From Acanthosoma haemorrhoidale (Eukaryota; Arthropoda; Insecta; Hemiptera; Acanthosomatidae): a stretch of 64,000 bases of DNA. The DNA is taken from assembly GCA_930367205.1 (NCBI GenBank), contig OV884009.1, forward strand, positions 88,743,189 through 88,807,188, given 5' to 3'. Made by a program: the position numbers and the translations under genes. Positions within the stretch are counted from its first letter, which is position 1; each line of letters opens with the position of its first letter. The notes under the pieces are model-generated. The model saw nothing but the letters and a program-made list of their open reading frames with translations. It searched no databases and had not been told where the DNA came from. This document shows, piece by piece, positions 1 to 12,631 of this stretch.

Positions 1-21
1 AGGCACCCGTAGCTAAATGAA

Positions 22-38
22 AGTAGAGCCTCTCCCTT
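22..38 (-). repeat. Repeat G core
   Basis: AGTAGAGCCTCTCCCTT is identical at 22-38, 37624-37640 and 40495-40511; it is the reverse of the G start AAGGGAGAGGCTCTACT. Confidence 0.8.
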
Positions 39-3000
39 AGGACTAGGAAATTAAATTACATTGCCATTACTGTATGCATTTATTTCACATGTAATGTATA
101 TTTCACAAATTGTGATTTGAAAATTTTTATTTTCAGTGTCTGATCATCTCCCTGTGGACTACAAAACCGCTGCTGTAATCGTCTAAGGTAAAATTGACAG
201 GAATAAAAATACGTTCTCCTGGTCTACAGACCCAGTCATTAAAGACCATAAAAGAAGGTTTTGTAGTCTGGTATTTTTAAGGTGCGAATCATCACTTCCC
301 TCCCTTGTGTATTCGCTTTCGAACCATCATTTCAGAAAATGGCGGGAAAAAAACTCTTTCTGCTCATTTTACGATAAAAATTTCCATTTCACCAGAGTAT
401 GTTTTATGCCTTAATCGTAAATTATGGGTAACTTAATAATAGATGCTGTCGAAAACTGTTAGATCATCATATGAAAGTTAAACGCTCGTGCATCTTGTAG
501 GTTTCATTGCCCAGTGGCCGCGCTCCTCTAGCGTCATGCTCGTGTGACTTGTAGGTCAGCAGATAAAGGCAAAACTAGCAAGATCCCCACGCAACAGCTA
601 TTTCTGCATAGGGAAAATAATTTAATAGCTGTATGATTTTTTTTTAAAGAATAATATCAACTAAACTAATTCAAAATTCATAGAACTGGAGTTAATGGAA
701 TCCTCCTCCCTTCTAATCCCTTTGTGTCCTTATATTAATCTCTAATTTATCATCAGTTGACTCCACACTTCTAATTCAATTAGTGCGTGCTCTGCGGTGT
801 GCATTTCTTTAGTGGAAACTAAGTGCAGTGGGATGTTATTGTTAGAAAATACTCTATTTCTAAGAAGGTTGACGGTTAATCGATTAATCGATTGTACGAA
901 ATCAATAGAATCGTTACAATCGATTGTGAGGCACTATCGAGATTCTGTCATCCATACCGGTATCTCGACCGGTTTCTTGGGGTCCCGAAGTTTGGTTAAC
1001 CGCTTGTAGACTCCACTGTACAACGTATACCAAGACCACAAGGCGTTTTTACGCCTATAAAAACTACTTCTACCACATTGCAGATTAATCAATTCTGATT
1101 AAAGGTTAGGCGGAAGGCCTTTTTTTTTTTTACCTGTACCGCAATTTGCGTGAGTATGGCTTTTGAATTGTTATTAATAATGGCTGATGGTGATTTTTCT
1201 CGTTGAAAAAGTCCAACCCCTGCTCTCAGCACAAAACAATTTTGTTTGAGTTTAATTTTTGTTTCCATGTCGTTTGTTGTTATATTTTAACCAAAACCTA
1301 ATCAGTATATTTTGGAGTATACCTCTAAAATTTCATATAAGAAGATACATACTGACAGACAAAAGACAATTGCCCCGTAATTGAATTAACGCAGAACCTC
1401 TCCCTTGACCCTCCAATTTCCACCAGTTTCTCCAATTTCCCAAAATCTGTTTCACATCCACCGCGAGGATTTCCCTTTCCTAGTTACAGATTTTGATCCA
1501 AGCGGACATGGAATTGTGCAAGAAAGGTTAGATTGCCTAGTGTCGGGATATGCACGGGCAATTATCGTGTCATCGTTTAATGATCCCATCCCGACTTAGA
1601 TTTCCCTTAAATCTGCTTACCTTTTACTGTTCCTTTATTATCCGTGCCACAAACCTTCGGACCTCTATTCACATCGACGTCAACGCTCCCAATCTTTGAA
1701 TCTAGACCTTACCGGTTTCATATCTACCTCCAATCGAATCATAATCCATCGTTATTGTTCTGTTTATTTATTTTTCATTCATCCAAACAACCGTCCATGC
1801 TCTTTCCCTTCTTGTGTTAATTTCTATGTTATATTTATTTATTTTTTTCATTTATATTCATTTTTGTTGCTGTTAGTTCTTTGTCGTAGTGTACATCCTC
1901 GTATCACATCGTATTATACATATGTACATAGTATTATTCATAAGATTATCAAATCTGTGTAATCTCCTGTATTTTTTTCTTGCTTTCGTCAGCTAGACAT
2001 TCCTATTCTGTTACTTTATGTTATTCATTGAGGACAATGTACAAGAATGACGATTTTTTATATTCTCATTCATGATTTTTTTGTAACCTTCGGAGTTTCT
2101 GACATTTTTATGCTGACTAACAATACATGTAATAGTATTTTAAAGACAGTTAAAAAGTAGTTTAGCTGTATTTTTACTTTCATTGCCGTACTGTGGCCCT
2201 GTTTGACTTTGCTGGGAAGATATCTCTCTCTACCAGTTGAATGTCAGCATCTTCAAATCCACATCTGAAAGTTTCTCCTGCTCTAGCTTTTCTCTTTCAT
2301 GGCCAAATCATGCAATGGTTCAAGTTATTTATTCTAAGACTTATTTAATAAAATTTATATGTAATATATCGATATATGTATAAATATAATATATATAATC
2401 AATGAAACTAGGTTATACAAGAAGAATCCATATTCAGGGTTTGTTAGAACATCGATAGATCTTCGATTTTGGTTAGATCTGTCGACAGAATCCATCGTTT
2501 TACGAAGGAGTGGCTTGAGGATACGGGTTTCCCCGTAGGAAATAAGCTTTCCCATCACAGATCTTTATTTAAAACCTTATATTTTGAATTTAGTGAAAAA
2601 TGGTTTCAACATATATTGCACATGCGTATGTCTTCAACCTGACGGAACAACTAGAGCGCATTAAACTAGAAACGGAAATGAAAGCCACGAGCACTACCAC
2701 ATTAAAAAGACTAACCAAACCAAGAAGTTACTTTAACTTTAAAACATTCTCGTAGGAATCGTCTTCCCTCATTTTGTTAGTATGTATGTATGGATGGTAC
2801 ACAATACTGTGAGATCATTTATATCACATCTTGCATTATACATTATTACATCTTGTGAGACGTTTACATAAAATGACGGAAATAAAAATCGAAAGTGAAA
2901 AAAATCGTTCGTGTTTCTGTAACCATTGAACTTTCTCAAAAGATGTTTAGTATCAAAAGTAGTATTTCCCCCCCTATTCTCAAAAATACATTAAAGACTA

Positions 3001-3278
3001 TGCAAAAGAAATTATTCATTAGACGTTCATTTAACTCAATTATGAGGCTATTACTAAGAAATAGTCTTTGCAGGCACATATCGTAATAATCAAATAAACA
3101 CTAAATATTATATTTTTTTAGGATTCTCTAAGAAGCAGAACAAAATAAAAACTATTACAAGCAAATAAATTAAGATATTGCAAGACGTGCGTATAAACCT
3201 GTGTGGATCTGTGAAGAGGATATCTAAAGGATTAAAAAATATACATTTTTGTGATCACAAAATTTCCAAGCTTAAAGG
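39..3278. other. Non-coding, repeat-derived sequence
   Basis: Apart from the LINE fragment at 1610-1760 and a repeat G trace near 1250-1400, I see no gene. A splice-acceptor-like TTTTATTTTCAG at 125-136 is followed by TCTGATCATCTCCCTGTGG, which could encode the SDHLPV word of LINE endonucleases but is too short to call. Four ATCGATT words cluster at 879-925 with no known role. Confidence 0.5.
1610..1760 (+). mobile_element. LINE RT C-terminal fragment (FIIRATNL type)
   Basis: The + strand FIIRATNLRTSIHIDVNAPN, stop, frame change, SRPYRFHIYL parallels the fragments at 40348 (DRATNLCNSIPINIRPS ... KSRLYQFL) and 23285 (LIRTTNFWNSIPKNIIPS). The open frame just before (1405-1599) may be an extension of it but has no recognisable motif. 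Confidence 0.5.
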
Positions 3279-3460
3279 GAGAGGCTGTACTTTTATTCAT
3301 GTGCGATGTTGGCGTCTTTCTTCTGTTTGTCTGACTGTATGTTCTGCGATAGTGGCTATAAACGTTAATTTAATGGCTCTGTAATTTCAAATGTAGAATC
3401 CACAACACCTCGAAATAAGCTGATTAGTTTTTTTTTTACAAGCAATACAGGAAGTAAGGT
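3279..3460 (+). repeat. Dispersed repeat G, example copy
   Basis: AGGGAGAGGCTGTACTTTTA, then TTCTGTTTGTCTGACTGTAT, GTTCTGCGATAGTGGC, ACACCTCGAAATAAGCTGAT. The same ordered words recur at 4215-4345 (+), 10023-10180 (+), 21700-21860 (+), 39340-39500 (-), 1250-1400 (-) and as short cores at 22, 37624 and 40495. It is an old, diverged family of roughly 150-200 bp with no visible coding capacity or terminal repeats. Confidence 0.6.
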
Positions 3461-4893
3461 GTTTGGAAAGATTAAGTTTCGGGGGCCAACAATCGAATAT
3501 TATCATCTAATGCCACTCCAGCCAATTTCAATAGGGCTTTATCATTCATTTACAATTGGTAAAAACAAACATCGAGTCAATTTTTCATAATCATTTAATA
3601 TGTGTTAAGAAACTTACTTCTAGTCTCACGAGTATTCCTCGATAGTGTTTGTTCACTTTCTATCCCAATTATTTAGTTAGTTATGGAACTTACTTTATAA
3701 TTCATATAAAAACATTGCAGTCATTACAAATATGAAAAAATCTTTAAATAATATACAAAATGTTGGCAAGGCTACTGACCCATGGATTGCCTTGTTCCTA
3801 TAACATGGGATGGCGGAAGGGCCGGTTGGAAACTGTATCACCTCAACGTTTCGGTCGAATACACCTGGTTCACTAGCTGCTTAACAGATTTTCTATCGGC
3901 CTCGCTAACTTTCCGGGATTTCTTTGCATGATTTAAGAAGTCCGCGTTCTGGAAGAACGCTACCCGTCACCTCCAGGTCATGCCACCTGCTTCAAACGTA
4001 TCTTTTCAATAGTAAACATTTACCCTATCATTGCTACCGTATTCACAATATATATATACAAACCCCAGAGCTCCTGTTAAGTGGCTACCTAAATATTTAA
4101 AAGTATATTCAATAAGATCTTTTGGCTAATATATAATAATGGAAAGTATATATAATGATTATATATAATAATGGAAACATTAGAACAATCGACATTATTA
4201 CAATTAAGTTACAGGTATGCTTCTTTCTTGGGCGATTGTCTCTAGCTTCCTGTCTGTATGTTCTGATCTGACAGTAATCATCATGATGAATCAATCTGAA
4301 ACATTAAAGGCATATTCCACAAAACTGCGAAATACGCTTATTAGCTGCTAATATGATACAATAAATAGCCAAAACCTTTATGATTTCTCAAATCCCAGCT
4401 CACGAAGTATTTTTATATTTAGGGTATAATTTCACATGTAATTAAGGACAAATTCCAGACAGCAACACAAAAATTATTACTATGATATTCCTGCCAGTGA
4501 AGTTTTAGGTGGCAATAGATTATTAACGTCGTTCCGGCCAATTTTAATAGGTGATTTTTTCTTCAGTATTTTAGCTGTTTAAATGTTTCGTTATTGCAAT
4601 TTACAGTGACTAAAATGTTGTGTCTTTTTTGGCCGATAGTAATCTTTAGTAGTATTTTTTTTAGAATTTAAAAAATAGTACTTTTTTCACGTGTTCTTAG
4701 GAGACTGATGTGACTCATTTTATTTCAAACCGATGCAGCTCATTCATTTTCTACAACTTTAGTTTCGTTTATATTTATTTCAAACAATTATACCATACCA
4801 TTAATTGCTGATGGGATTGAAACTAAGTTGGCGAGGAGGTCAAATCACGACCATAAACTTGGAGACTTTCTCGTCTAACTGTAATAAATTGCC

Positions 4894-5181
4894 ATGAGAA
4901 TGAACGGCAGTGTAAGATATGTCCGATTCAATTATCTATTGATTTTACACTCCGTTCTGATGGCTTTCTATCTGCAAACGGCAGCTGAACGGGACTTACA
5001 ACTGAAAGGGGACGCGTCGAACAAGTCGATAATTGATGGACTTTCTCCAGTTCCAGAGCCTCTAAGCTACCTCAGCTCCTACAGTTCTACGTATACTTCT
5101 AACCGGAAGTCGTACTGTAACCAGGCAGTGAAACGCCTCTGTCACAATCAGGCTAAAACTTTCAGATTTGACGCATCCTAA
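4894..5181 (+). CDS. Doubtful small ORF with a signal-like start (95 aa)
   Basis: The ATG is in a fair context (TTGCCATGA). Residues 11-29 are hydrophobic (FNYLLILHSVLMAF), followed by QTAAERD, where a signal peptidase could cut. The rest is polar and Ser/Tyr-rich with two Cys. There is no family resemblance, splice-site support or polyadenylation support, and an ORF of this length occurs by chance many times in such a window. Confidence 0.15.
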   Translation: MRMNGSVRYVRFNYLLILHSVLMAFYLQTAAERDLQLKGDASNKSIIDGLSPVPEPLSYLSSYSSTYTSNRKSYCNQAVKRLCHNQAKTFRFDAS

Positions 5182-5229
5182 CCTAGATATCAGTTAGGCA
5201 AAACGTTATTTGCGTTTTATAAAACGTTT

Positions 5230-5677
5230 CTAAATAACGGTATGAAAAAAAAAACACTGTCTGTCAAGACCTGCTATCTATAGCCTAAGGGCTTGTTAAC
5301 CCCTAAGGGTCATTGACGCCAATGTGGAAGTTTACTATTGGGTATGGTGTCAACGATTTTATTTTCGAAAATATCCTGGTATTGTGGAATCCCGGGGCTA
5401 TGTATGTACATGGCCTATATTATATGAATGTATATTGTAAACACGTTACGAATGACAGAGTAAATGTAAATTTATATCAATGAGTGGTTGTATTTAACAA
5501 TTTGCCACGATGATTCTGTCACCCCAGGTTATAGATGTAGTTGCTTCCATGCCTTGCCCCACATACTGCTTCGTAGGACAGGGAAAACAGCCATTGTCAA
5601 TAGGGGAATTATTGACACCAAAGGAGTCTGAAATAGGTCGGCTCCACCTATTGTAATCCTCAAAAAAAAAAAAAAAA
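5230..5677 (+). repeat. Possible retroposed sequence with poly(A) tail
   Basis: A block with more GC than its surroundings (for example CATGCCTTGCCCCACATACT, GTCGGCTCCACCTATTG) ends in TAATCCTC followed by 16 A residues. No target duplication could be recognised and the source is unknown. Confidence 0.3.
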
Positions 5678-7404
5678 CTAATGGAAAGATAAAAAATTCA
5701 CCGACTCCTTTATTAGCTAATTTTAAGATTCATCATTTGGACAATGTTGATTATTTCTGCCGAGACCGTTCTGTGTAATCAATGTGATCGAGAATGTCAC
5801 AAAAACTTGTTGATGTTACGCTTACTAAGTAATTCGAAACGAATATTATATTATAGAAAAAGGTTATTTTAACTTTACTCTATAATGCTAAAAAAAATAA
5901 TAAAACTACTACAAGCTAACATACTTATCAACCGTTCAAGCAATTTAACGCCAATTATCATTTCAAAAGCTATTTCTAACTGAATAATACCAAAGCTTAA
6001 GTAATAATGCCACTTTGTCTTACTTATCATAGTCAATGCATGACATTCTTTAATACAATACTGAACGAACTCGATAACCCGGTGGCTGACCGGTTCGGAA
6101 CCTTACACAGCATTTTTTACGTTTTCACCGGGTTTTTTTTTTGTTTTAAAAACCAGAAATCTTCAAGTTTCTGAAACCGTAAACGACCGAAGGGTGAGAC
6201 AAATGAAAGACCCCTAACTCATGAAAACCGCTTTAAATAAGCAATCAGCCCGCAGGTATTGGACAAATTTTAATGTAGTACACCATCCATCGATGTAGGT
6301 ACAGTAGTTAGCTGTTTACATTAAAACTGGCACATTTGACATACTTTAAGCTTCGTTTTTAAATGTTTCGTTGATTTTCTCAGTACCAGTGTAACCGTGA
6401 CATACAAAATAGTTGATTTTCTTATTACTATCACTTCAAAAACGATTTTGAGCTTTATCTCAGCTGTGGTAAATTTTATTTAACGAGAAATACGATGCAC
6501 TTAAACGTTTATTTCAATCATTTTGATGGTCTTTAGGACAAATAGATTCAATTTGGTGTGATCACAAATTCGATAGAGCATTCACGTAGCAGCAAGCCAT
6601 TGCTTGTGGAAATATATATATTTTTAATACTTGACATTCTTACACATACTAGGTAGGCCTTATAGAACGTTAACCCAGATCATTCTACCTAAAAAAAAAA
6701 CTACCTCAGCCCAAAAAAAACAACTCCTAATCTCATACGAAGTATTATAAGTCTTTTTAACCTGGAAAAGCTTTTCTGATTCGTCGGTTTTCCAATGGTT
6801 TTGAGGAAGCGAAGAACGATTTTCAATATGACTTTAAATAGTTACATTATCTTCAGTCAATGTTTTTTTTTTATTTTCCACAGCCACTGCATATTTTTCA
6901 ATTATGTATTTATTAGTGCAGCGAATCGTTTGTTATCTAGATTTGAAAGGAAAAAAAAGAAAGTAAATAATCACGTTAATACATATAATAATGGTTACTT
7001 TCATTGTCTTTGGAAATTCATTTTTCTACGTGAGAAAAGGCCGGTGGATGATTTCTTGGAGTACCATTTACGGTCGTCAGCAAAGGGAAAGTTCTCTCAC
7101 AATGCAACTAACTACCTTTCATGCCTCCTATCAGTTTGATTATTTATTTTTTATATTGCCTCCCACAATTAGTGATCTTTATATCTGTTTCATCTTACTG
7201 AAAAAAAAATACATGTTTTTTTTCATTATGACTAGCACATAAGCAGAAAGTCGATGATACTCATCAGGAAATTAACTGAAATTAAGTTTACCTTTGTTAA
7301 TAAATTTTTATAACGTGCGAAATCAATCGTTTTAACATGTTCTTTCCGGGTCAAGGCTTGTTGTAGTTGCCAATTTTTGTTAACGATTTCAATATACCTG
7401 AGTG

Positions 7405-8037
7405 TATGTGGCTCTCGCGCTCTTGGTCAGCCTCAACTGGCTCTTATCCAGTGACGCGGCTGACAGAGGAGCGTGGGGGACTTCCCAAGACTCCGCTTCC
7501 TCTTTCGCATGCGAGGGAGGTAACAACCATGTGAGCTTGGGAGGTCTCTGGGCTGTTTGTAAATACTGTATGAATGGGAATTGTAAATGTGGTATGAATG
7601 AGAACATTTATCACAATTACTTATTGCCCAATAAGGCAGATTGCAATTTTATCATAATAAAGTTGTTTTTATATTAAAAAAAAATTCAATATTATGGGGT
7701 GGAGGGTATAACCTTACTAAGAAAGATTTATTTAGAGATATTGAATTTGGATTTATTTATTTATAATTGATTTAAAGCGAAGAAGGTGTAAGCAAAGAAT
7801 GCGTATTTTACTCCTAAATGGTTTCTTAGTATTACTAATACATAATTATATGTTGTTTTTTTTATTCGTATAATAGTGTCATACTGAAAATAACAAAAAT
7901 CTATCGCAATAAGTAATTATATTTACGCCAACGAACAACTCACTCAACATAATCGAAATGAACCGCGTGTCTCTTTGACATCAATCTCTTAGGTCAATTA
8001 AAATTTAGGATTTAACTAATGAAAATCTAAAATATTG
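7405..8037 (+). repeat. Dispersed repeat F, copy 1
   Basis: It begins TGTGGCTCTCGCGCTCTTGG, includes GGGGGACTTCCCAAGACTCC and CTTATTGCCCAATAAGGCAG with an AATAAAG near 7660, and continues through TTCAATATTATGGGGTGG to 8037. The part from about 7600 is almost identical to copy 2 (29725-30147) apart from small indels. The AATAAA-containing middle suggests the 3' end of a retroposon, but no RT is present. Confidence 0.85.
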
Positions 8038-8039
8038 AA

Positions 8040-9470
8040 TTATTTTCAGACAACCCAATATTATTCAATAAAATTTATATCAGATTTAAGCAGCTATTGA
8101 AGGAAATTTGGTTCCAAGTGCTATATTCGAAACTCAATATATTCATATTGTTGGTAAAAATAATTTTAAACTAGTGGCTCTGAGGATTAGTTGCCTAGCC
8201 ACCCCTCCCACAAGATCGACGATTTTTTTATTTTAGTTACAGTTTTTTTACGGTTTTTGACAAAATTTAATTTTTTGTAGAGAAAAATACTTTATTATAT
8301 AATGCTGTATAACTTGTGTTAGATTGATGTGACATTGATCTTACAAGGAATATCAATTAGGCGTCTATAAATATGAAGATATTTACTAAATCTTGTTTTC
8401 ATTGGCCCTAAATATGATTAATAGTATAATGGGTTAATTATTAAAGTCTTGACCTTTTTTTTTACACATATCCCGAATTCATACTCTAGAACCGAAACTT
8501 GGAATGCTCTTTTTTCCATCAGCTCCGTAATTGCCAACAGTTTATTGTGTTGGCAATTGACAAGCATTATAAATAAAAGTTGTAGACAGTGATGAATGGC
8601 TGAATTCGGACTGTAGTCACCGTGTCAGTTATGAACAGACGGGTGTACATTATGCAGCAAAATATGCCATATAATATTCAGTAAGAAACCCGTACATTAT
8701 GCAGAAAAATATGCAACAACTCTCAAAACGTTCATTAAAACAGTTTAAATATACTAATGTGAGGTGAAAAAATTTATAACACGTTATGAACTGAGACAGA
8801 ATTTACTTCAAATTTTGTATTTTGTATTATTGTTCTTTTTTTTTTTAGAACTAACAATATAGGCCAAAAAAAGGACAGGTTTTCTTTTTAAAAGGTCATT
8901 GCTAATTCCTGATTATCGTTACATTTTGTATCGTTATATCCGAATGATTGTTATAGCTTTACATGAGATCGAAAACCAACTATATGCATAATTGAGAATC
9001 GTTAGACCTGGCATCGTTAGATGGGATTACAATGCATGTAATCAAATTGCATCTATCTACGTATATTCGAATGACATTTCGCATTAAAAGTTAACATCAA
9101 ATTGAAATTGAGTGTAGGTCGGGAAATGGCAGTTGCCCGTATGGGAATATGTACCTACGATTTTAATAAGGTATTTTATTTTCTAGATTATATTTTAATT
9201 TTTAAAAAATTAGAATTTTATATTTTATTAGAATCATAAAAAATATGAGAAATCAAATTTTGCTTTATTGCATCTAAGTACACTAATTTGGAAGATATTT
9301 CGTCGTTTAAAAAAGCTCGCAAAATGAATTTTGATACAAATCAGGTCTCTGGTAAAATGAATAAATTATTATAACTGCTTCATTTTTGTGTCGTTACATT
9401 TTTTGAACGATGTTAAACCGCCTTATTTTTTCTCAGTGTCGCCGTGACCAATGGTCATAGAGCGGAAACG
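8040..9470. other. AT-rich sequence, nothing recognised
   Basis: There is no open frame with a recognisable motif. A short direct repeat of GTACATTATGCAG.AAAATATGC occurs at 8646-8668 and 8691-8712. Confidence 0.5.
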
Positions 9471-9472
9471 TA

Positions 9473-9700
9473 TCAATCGTTTGCTGATCTACGAATAGCG
9501 TGATGCAAGCCTTGTCGGACTTCCAGCCAATTATGAAATCTCTTGTTTAATTTCCCTTTCTGCATATCGGTTCCGATCGGTACAGCCACAGACAATGCAA
9601 CAATGAGCACCTCACTTTCCCAAGGATGCGTCCCATCAGGCTGGAAAAACATGATAATCCACCAGCTGAAAAAGGACCAGTTCACCGACCAAAGAGCTTA
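9473..9700 (+). mobile_element. Non-LTR reverse-transcriptase fragment (early RT domain)
   Basis: On the + strand, STSLSQGCVPSGWKNMIIHQ and LKKDQFTDQRAYRL resemble the non-LTR RT block with the consensus form ..G.FP..WK.A.V..L.K....D..SYRPISLL. Stops interrupt both sides. The downstream sequence to about 9980 is relatively GC-rich but unassigned. Confidence 0.5.
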
Positions 9701-10022
9701 CCGGTTATGAGCGAACACGAACCTAAGAATGCAGGTTGTAATTGAAGCCGATTGGCCACAGGGAAAGTGGTCAAAACCGGAAGGTTTTTCCAACTTGTCT
9801 GCCTTGCTAACTTCCATTTAGGTTAGGTAACTGTTCCGTGAAGGAACTGTAGCCGTCAGCGGACGTACATACATTGGCAGATTACGTGCAACGTAAGACA
9901 CAGGGTACGCAGTGGACGACTTGTCCTCTCACGTTTCCAGCATAATCTCCACCCAAAATGCTTTCCGTCTGAGTATCGGGAAACAAGACTCGTTTCTCTT
10001 ATTAATTAGCTACCTATCCACG

Positions 10023-10180
10023 AGGGAGAGGCACATCATTGTTTCGTCTGTCTGCATTTCATAAGACAGCGGTCGTAAAATGATTCAACCGTCTCGACAA
10101 TACCTCGAAATAAGGTTAGTTTTTGGTTAAAATACAATAGTGGAAAATATTGAAGAAACCCTCCCCTAATAACCCTGGCG
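10023..10180 (+). repeat. Repeat G copy
   Basis: GAGGGAGAGGCACATCATTG, TTTCGTCTGTCTGCATTTC, AGCGGTCGTAAAATGATTCA, ATACCTCGAAATAAGGTTAG follow the order of the copy at 3279, including the GGTCGTAAAA.ATTCAACC and CTCGAAATAAG words. Confidence 0.6.
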
Positions 10181-10317
10181 CAGTCGAGAAAAAAAACCAT
10201 CTTATCAAAGACAGTACCTGTTGTCTTGAATCTTGATTCCCTCCCTGGTGGGACTTTCTAAGACAAGGTTAAATAGAAGACAGGTCAGATTATACAATAG
10301 GTTATACTCACTTCTTA

Positions 10318-10500
10318 AATAAATTGGTTATCCGACCATTCTATGGCTTGGAATTCTGGATGAGAATTAAAGCAGAACATATAAAACTTTAGTATTTGGA
10401 AAAAAAAGTCCTCTAGAGATTATCTGAGGCATGATTTGAAAATGGAGAATGAAGGCGTCAAATCAGCCAGATCTTCCTATAGCGTTGATCATTATTATGT
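10318..10500 (+). mobile_element. Non-LTR reverse-transcriptase C-terminal fragment
   Basis: The + strand translation IRPFYGLEFWMRIKAEHIKL, YLEKKVL, then FENGE, RRQISQIF follows the order of the common insect LINE C-terminus (I.P...YG.E.W......LE...KVLR.I.G...NG.WR.R). Stops lie between the blocks. It belongs to a different family from the Jockey fragments. Confidence 0.5.
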
Positions 10501-11832
10501 AGCTGAAACGAAGCTATTCCGGTACGTGTTGTTCCATTCAAAGACGCCAGAATTTATGTTAACACAGTCAGAGTGGAGTGGTCAACCAGTTTACAGTCCT
10601 GTCTATGAAGATGTTTTAGACATTTCGACTTTTGTCGAAGCATCGTTTTTCTGTGATTAATTTAGTTGTGATCGATATTAGATGAATAAGAAAATCAGTG
10701 GACATGGAGAAGAATATAATAAACGCTAATTAACTTAATGAAGGTATGATAGATGACGACGGAAGGTGTTTCCAATACTCAAAAATCTCAACATCATTAT
10801 TCTAAAAGAAAAAAAAATCAAGATTAAATAAACCCAATAAAACCTTTAAAGATAACCAGTAGACCTAAAGGACTAAGATTATTTTCGTTACTTAAAATTA
10901 ATTATTATATCTATACAAATACAATTATTGCAATTGTTTCAGAATTATAAACTGAATTAATATTTGGGATGATATTTATGACATTCAAGGTAAGACCAAT
11001 GAACACCAAGGAAATGTGACAGAACCTAAAAGCATCATATTCATTTTTCCATAGTATTTTTACTTTCACATGTTCAATTTTTTGAACTGAAAGAGCAACA
11101 GCCATTGTTCTTTTTTTTTTTTTTTTTTTAATGGGAAAGAACTACAAGTTAATAGAAAGTGATGGTTACAGGTGCATGAAAGGAACTGGAATGACTGAAG
11201 GTCATGTACACTGAAGGAGAGGATCATGACCGGAATGTGCCGTAAAAACATTGTCCCAGAGGAATCATGTCTCGTTCACGCTTTTTGTCTGAACGATTAC
11301 GTTACGATAGCATAAAACATTTGTACTAATAGACATTGTTATCTCCGAGGTCGAATGAAGAGACTCCACTTTCAGTCACGTTCGGCGAGGTGGTCTTCAT
11401 CGTATTCATGACAGAGGTTCTAAAAATGATTAAATCTATCTGAAATACAAAAACTGGAACTGTAAAAAAAATGGAAATTTATGTTAGTCGGGCCTGTTTC
11501 ACAACTTTTGAAATTTCTCAAACCAAATAGCCAGAAGCTATACTAGGGCACATAAAGGGCAGCAGTGAACAAATATTCCTAAATCTAAGTTTCTAGAGCG
11601 TCCTGTTGGAAATCAAGTATTAAACACTGTCAGGCACGCCCACCAGAGGAAGTCTCGTTGACCATGCCACTTCCCGGTGGGCGACAGAAAGAAATAATCC
11701 TGTGGTAGTCCTGTGGAAGAAGGGTGGATATCGTATTGGACACGGGGATGACTAAGAATTTACAGCGAGTCGTAGAATTTGGTATGTCTACGGTGACTAA
11801 ACTCATTCACGGTAGGCAACTCAAAGTCAAAG

Positions 11833-12110
11833 AACTGTAATCACGATTTTTCCGCTGCTAGATTCGACTGTGTTGTACCACTTTCATGAGTATCGCATTC
11901 TGAATTGGCTGGAGTGGCTTTCGTAAGATGGCTAAAAACCGGTGCACCGTAAAGCAGACACGGCCGGAGTACGCTCTTATTTATCATCAGGTTGAGGTGA
12001 AGTGATAGATTAAGGGATATCTTCAAGTGTTTGAGCCGGCAAGAGTTCAAGCGTACTTGTTTCCATTTCTTCGTAAAATGCCAACTAAAACGTAGGTGAC
12101 CACCATTCAG
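11833..12110 (-). mobile_element. Jockey-like RT fragment
   Basis: The - strand reads VRLNSCRLKHLKISLNLSLH, NLMINKSVLRPCLLYGAPVF, SHLTKATPANS. The block LRP.LLYGAPVF.HLT...ANS is the same RT C-terminal region as at 28190, so both are from one family. The fragment ends soon after. Confidence 0.75.
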
Positions 12111-12610
12111 TTTTATGCATAAGTATGCGATGCTGTTGGCGGGAGAATTTGTCTGAATTCCTTCAGTGTAGGATGTAGGTAGCGGTTTCTTTCCCTTCTA
12201 GAATGACCAATAAGGGTTGACTACACCAACCCCGTTAGTGATACACCCAATACACAATACCCGTAGTGAGTGCTAGCGGTGTCAGGAGCGTAAACTAGTC
12301 CCGTTTCTCTATACTGACACCCGGAGTTTAATAATATATACAAATATGGAAAAGTATGTTTTCTGGACGATGAAGAGGGTAACTTGTACTTTTCCGTGGT
12401 GACGTTGACACAATAAACACATTTTGAGCACTTTCTAATATGTTATTTTATATAAATATTGCAGCAATTTACAATTATTTTTATTGGTTTAAAAGGTGGC
12501 TTTCTGTGACTTAGATGGTTTAACAAATAAAACGAACGTTTTTGCCCAATACACCAAACTCGAGCATCTCTCGATATTGTTTCTTCACTTTCTTCGTTCT
12601 TAATTTCGTT

Positions 12611-12631
12611 AATATATATATATATATATAT
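12611..12631. repeat. (AT)n microsatellite
   Basis: About ten AT units, followed by TTTATTTATTT. The surrounding 12130-13600 shows no supportable gene or element; its short open frames have no recognisable motif. Confidence 0.9.

Noticed and set aside
137..190. SDHLPV endonuclease-like word after a splice-acceptor-like sequence
   Set aside because: Only six residues match and a stop follows soon after; it was not called as a LINE or an exon.
6795..7242. Overlapping 114- and 83-codon frames
   Set aside because: AT-driven composition rich in Phe/Tyr/Ile, no motif, no splice or start context.
7389..7607. 72-codon - strand frame, similar ones in other F copies
   Set aside because: The similarity reflects the shared DNA repeat; the frames differ by indels and no protein signature is kept.
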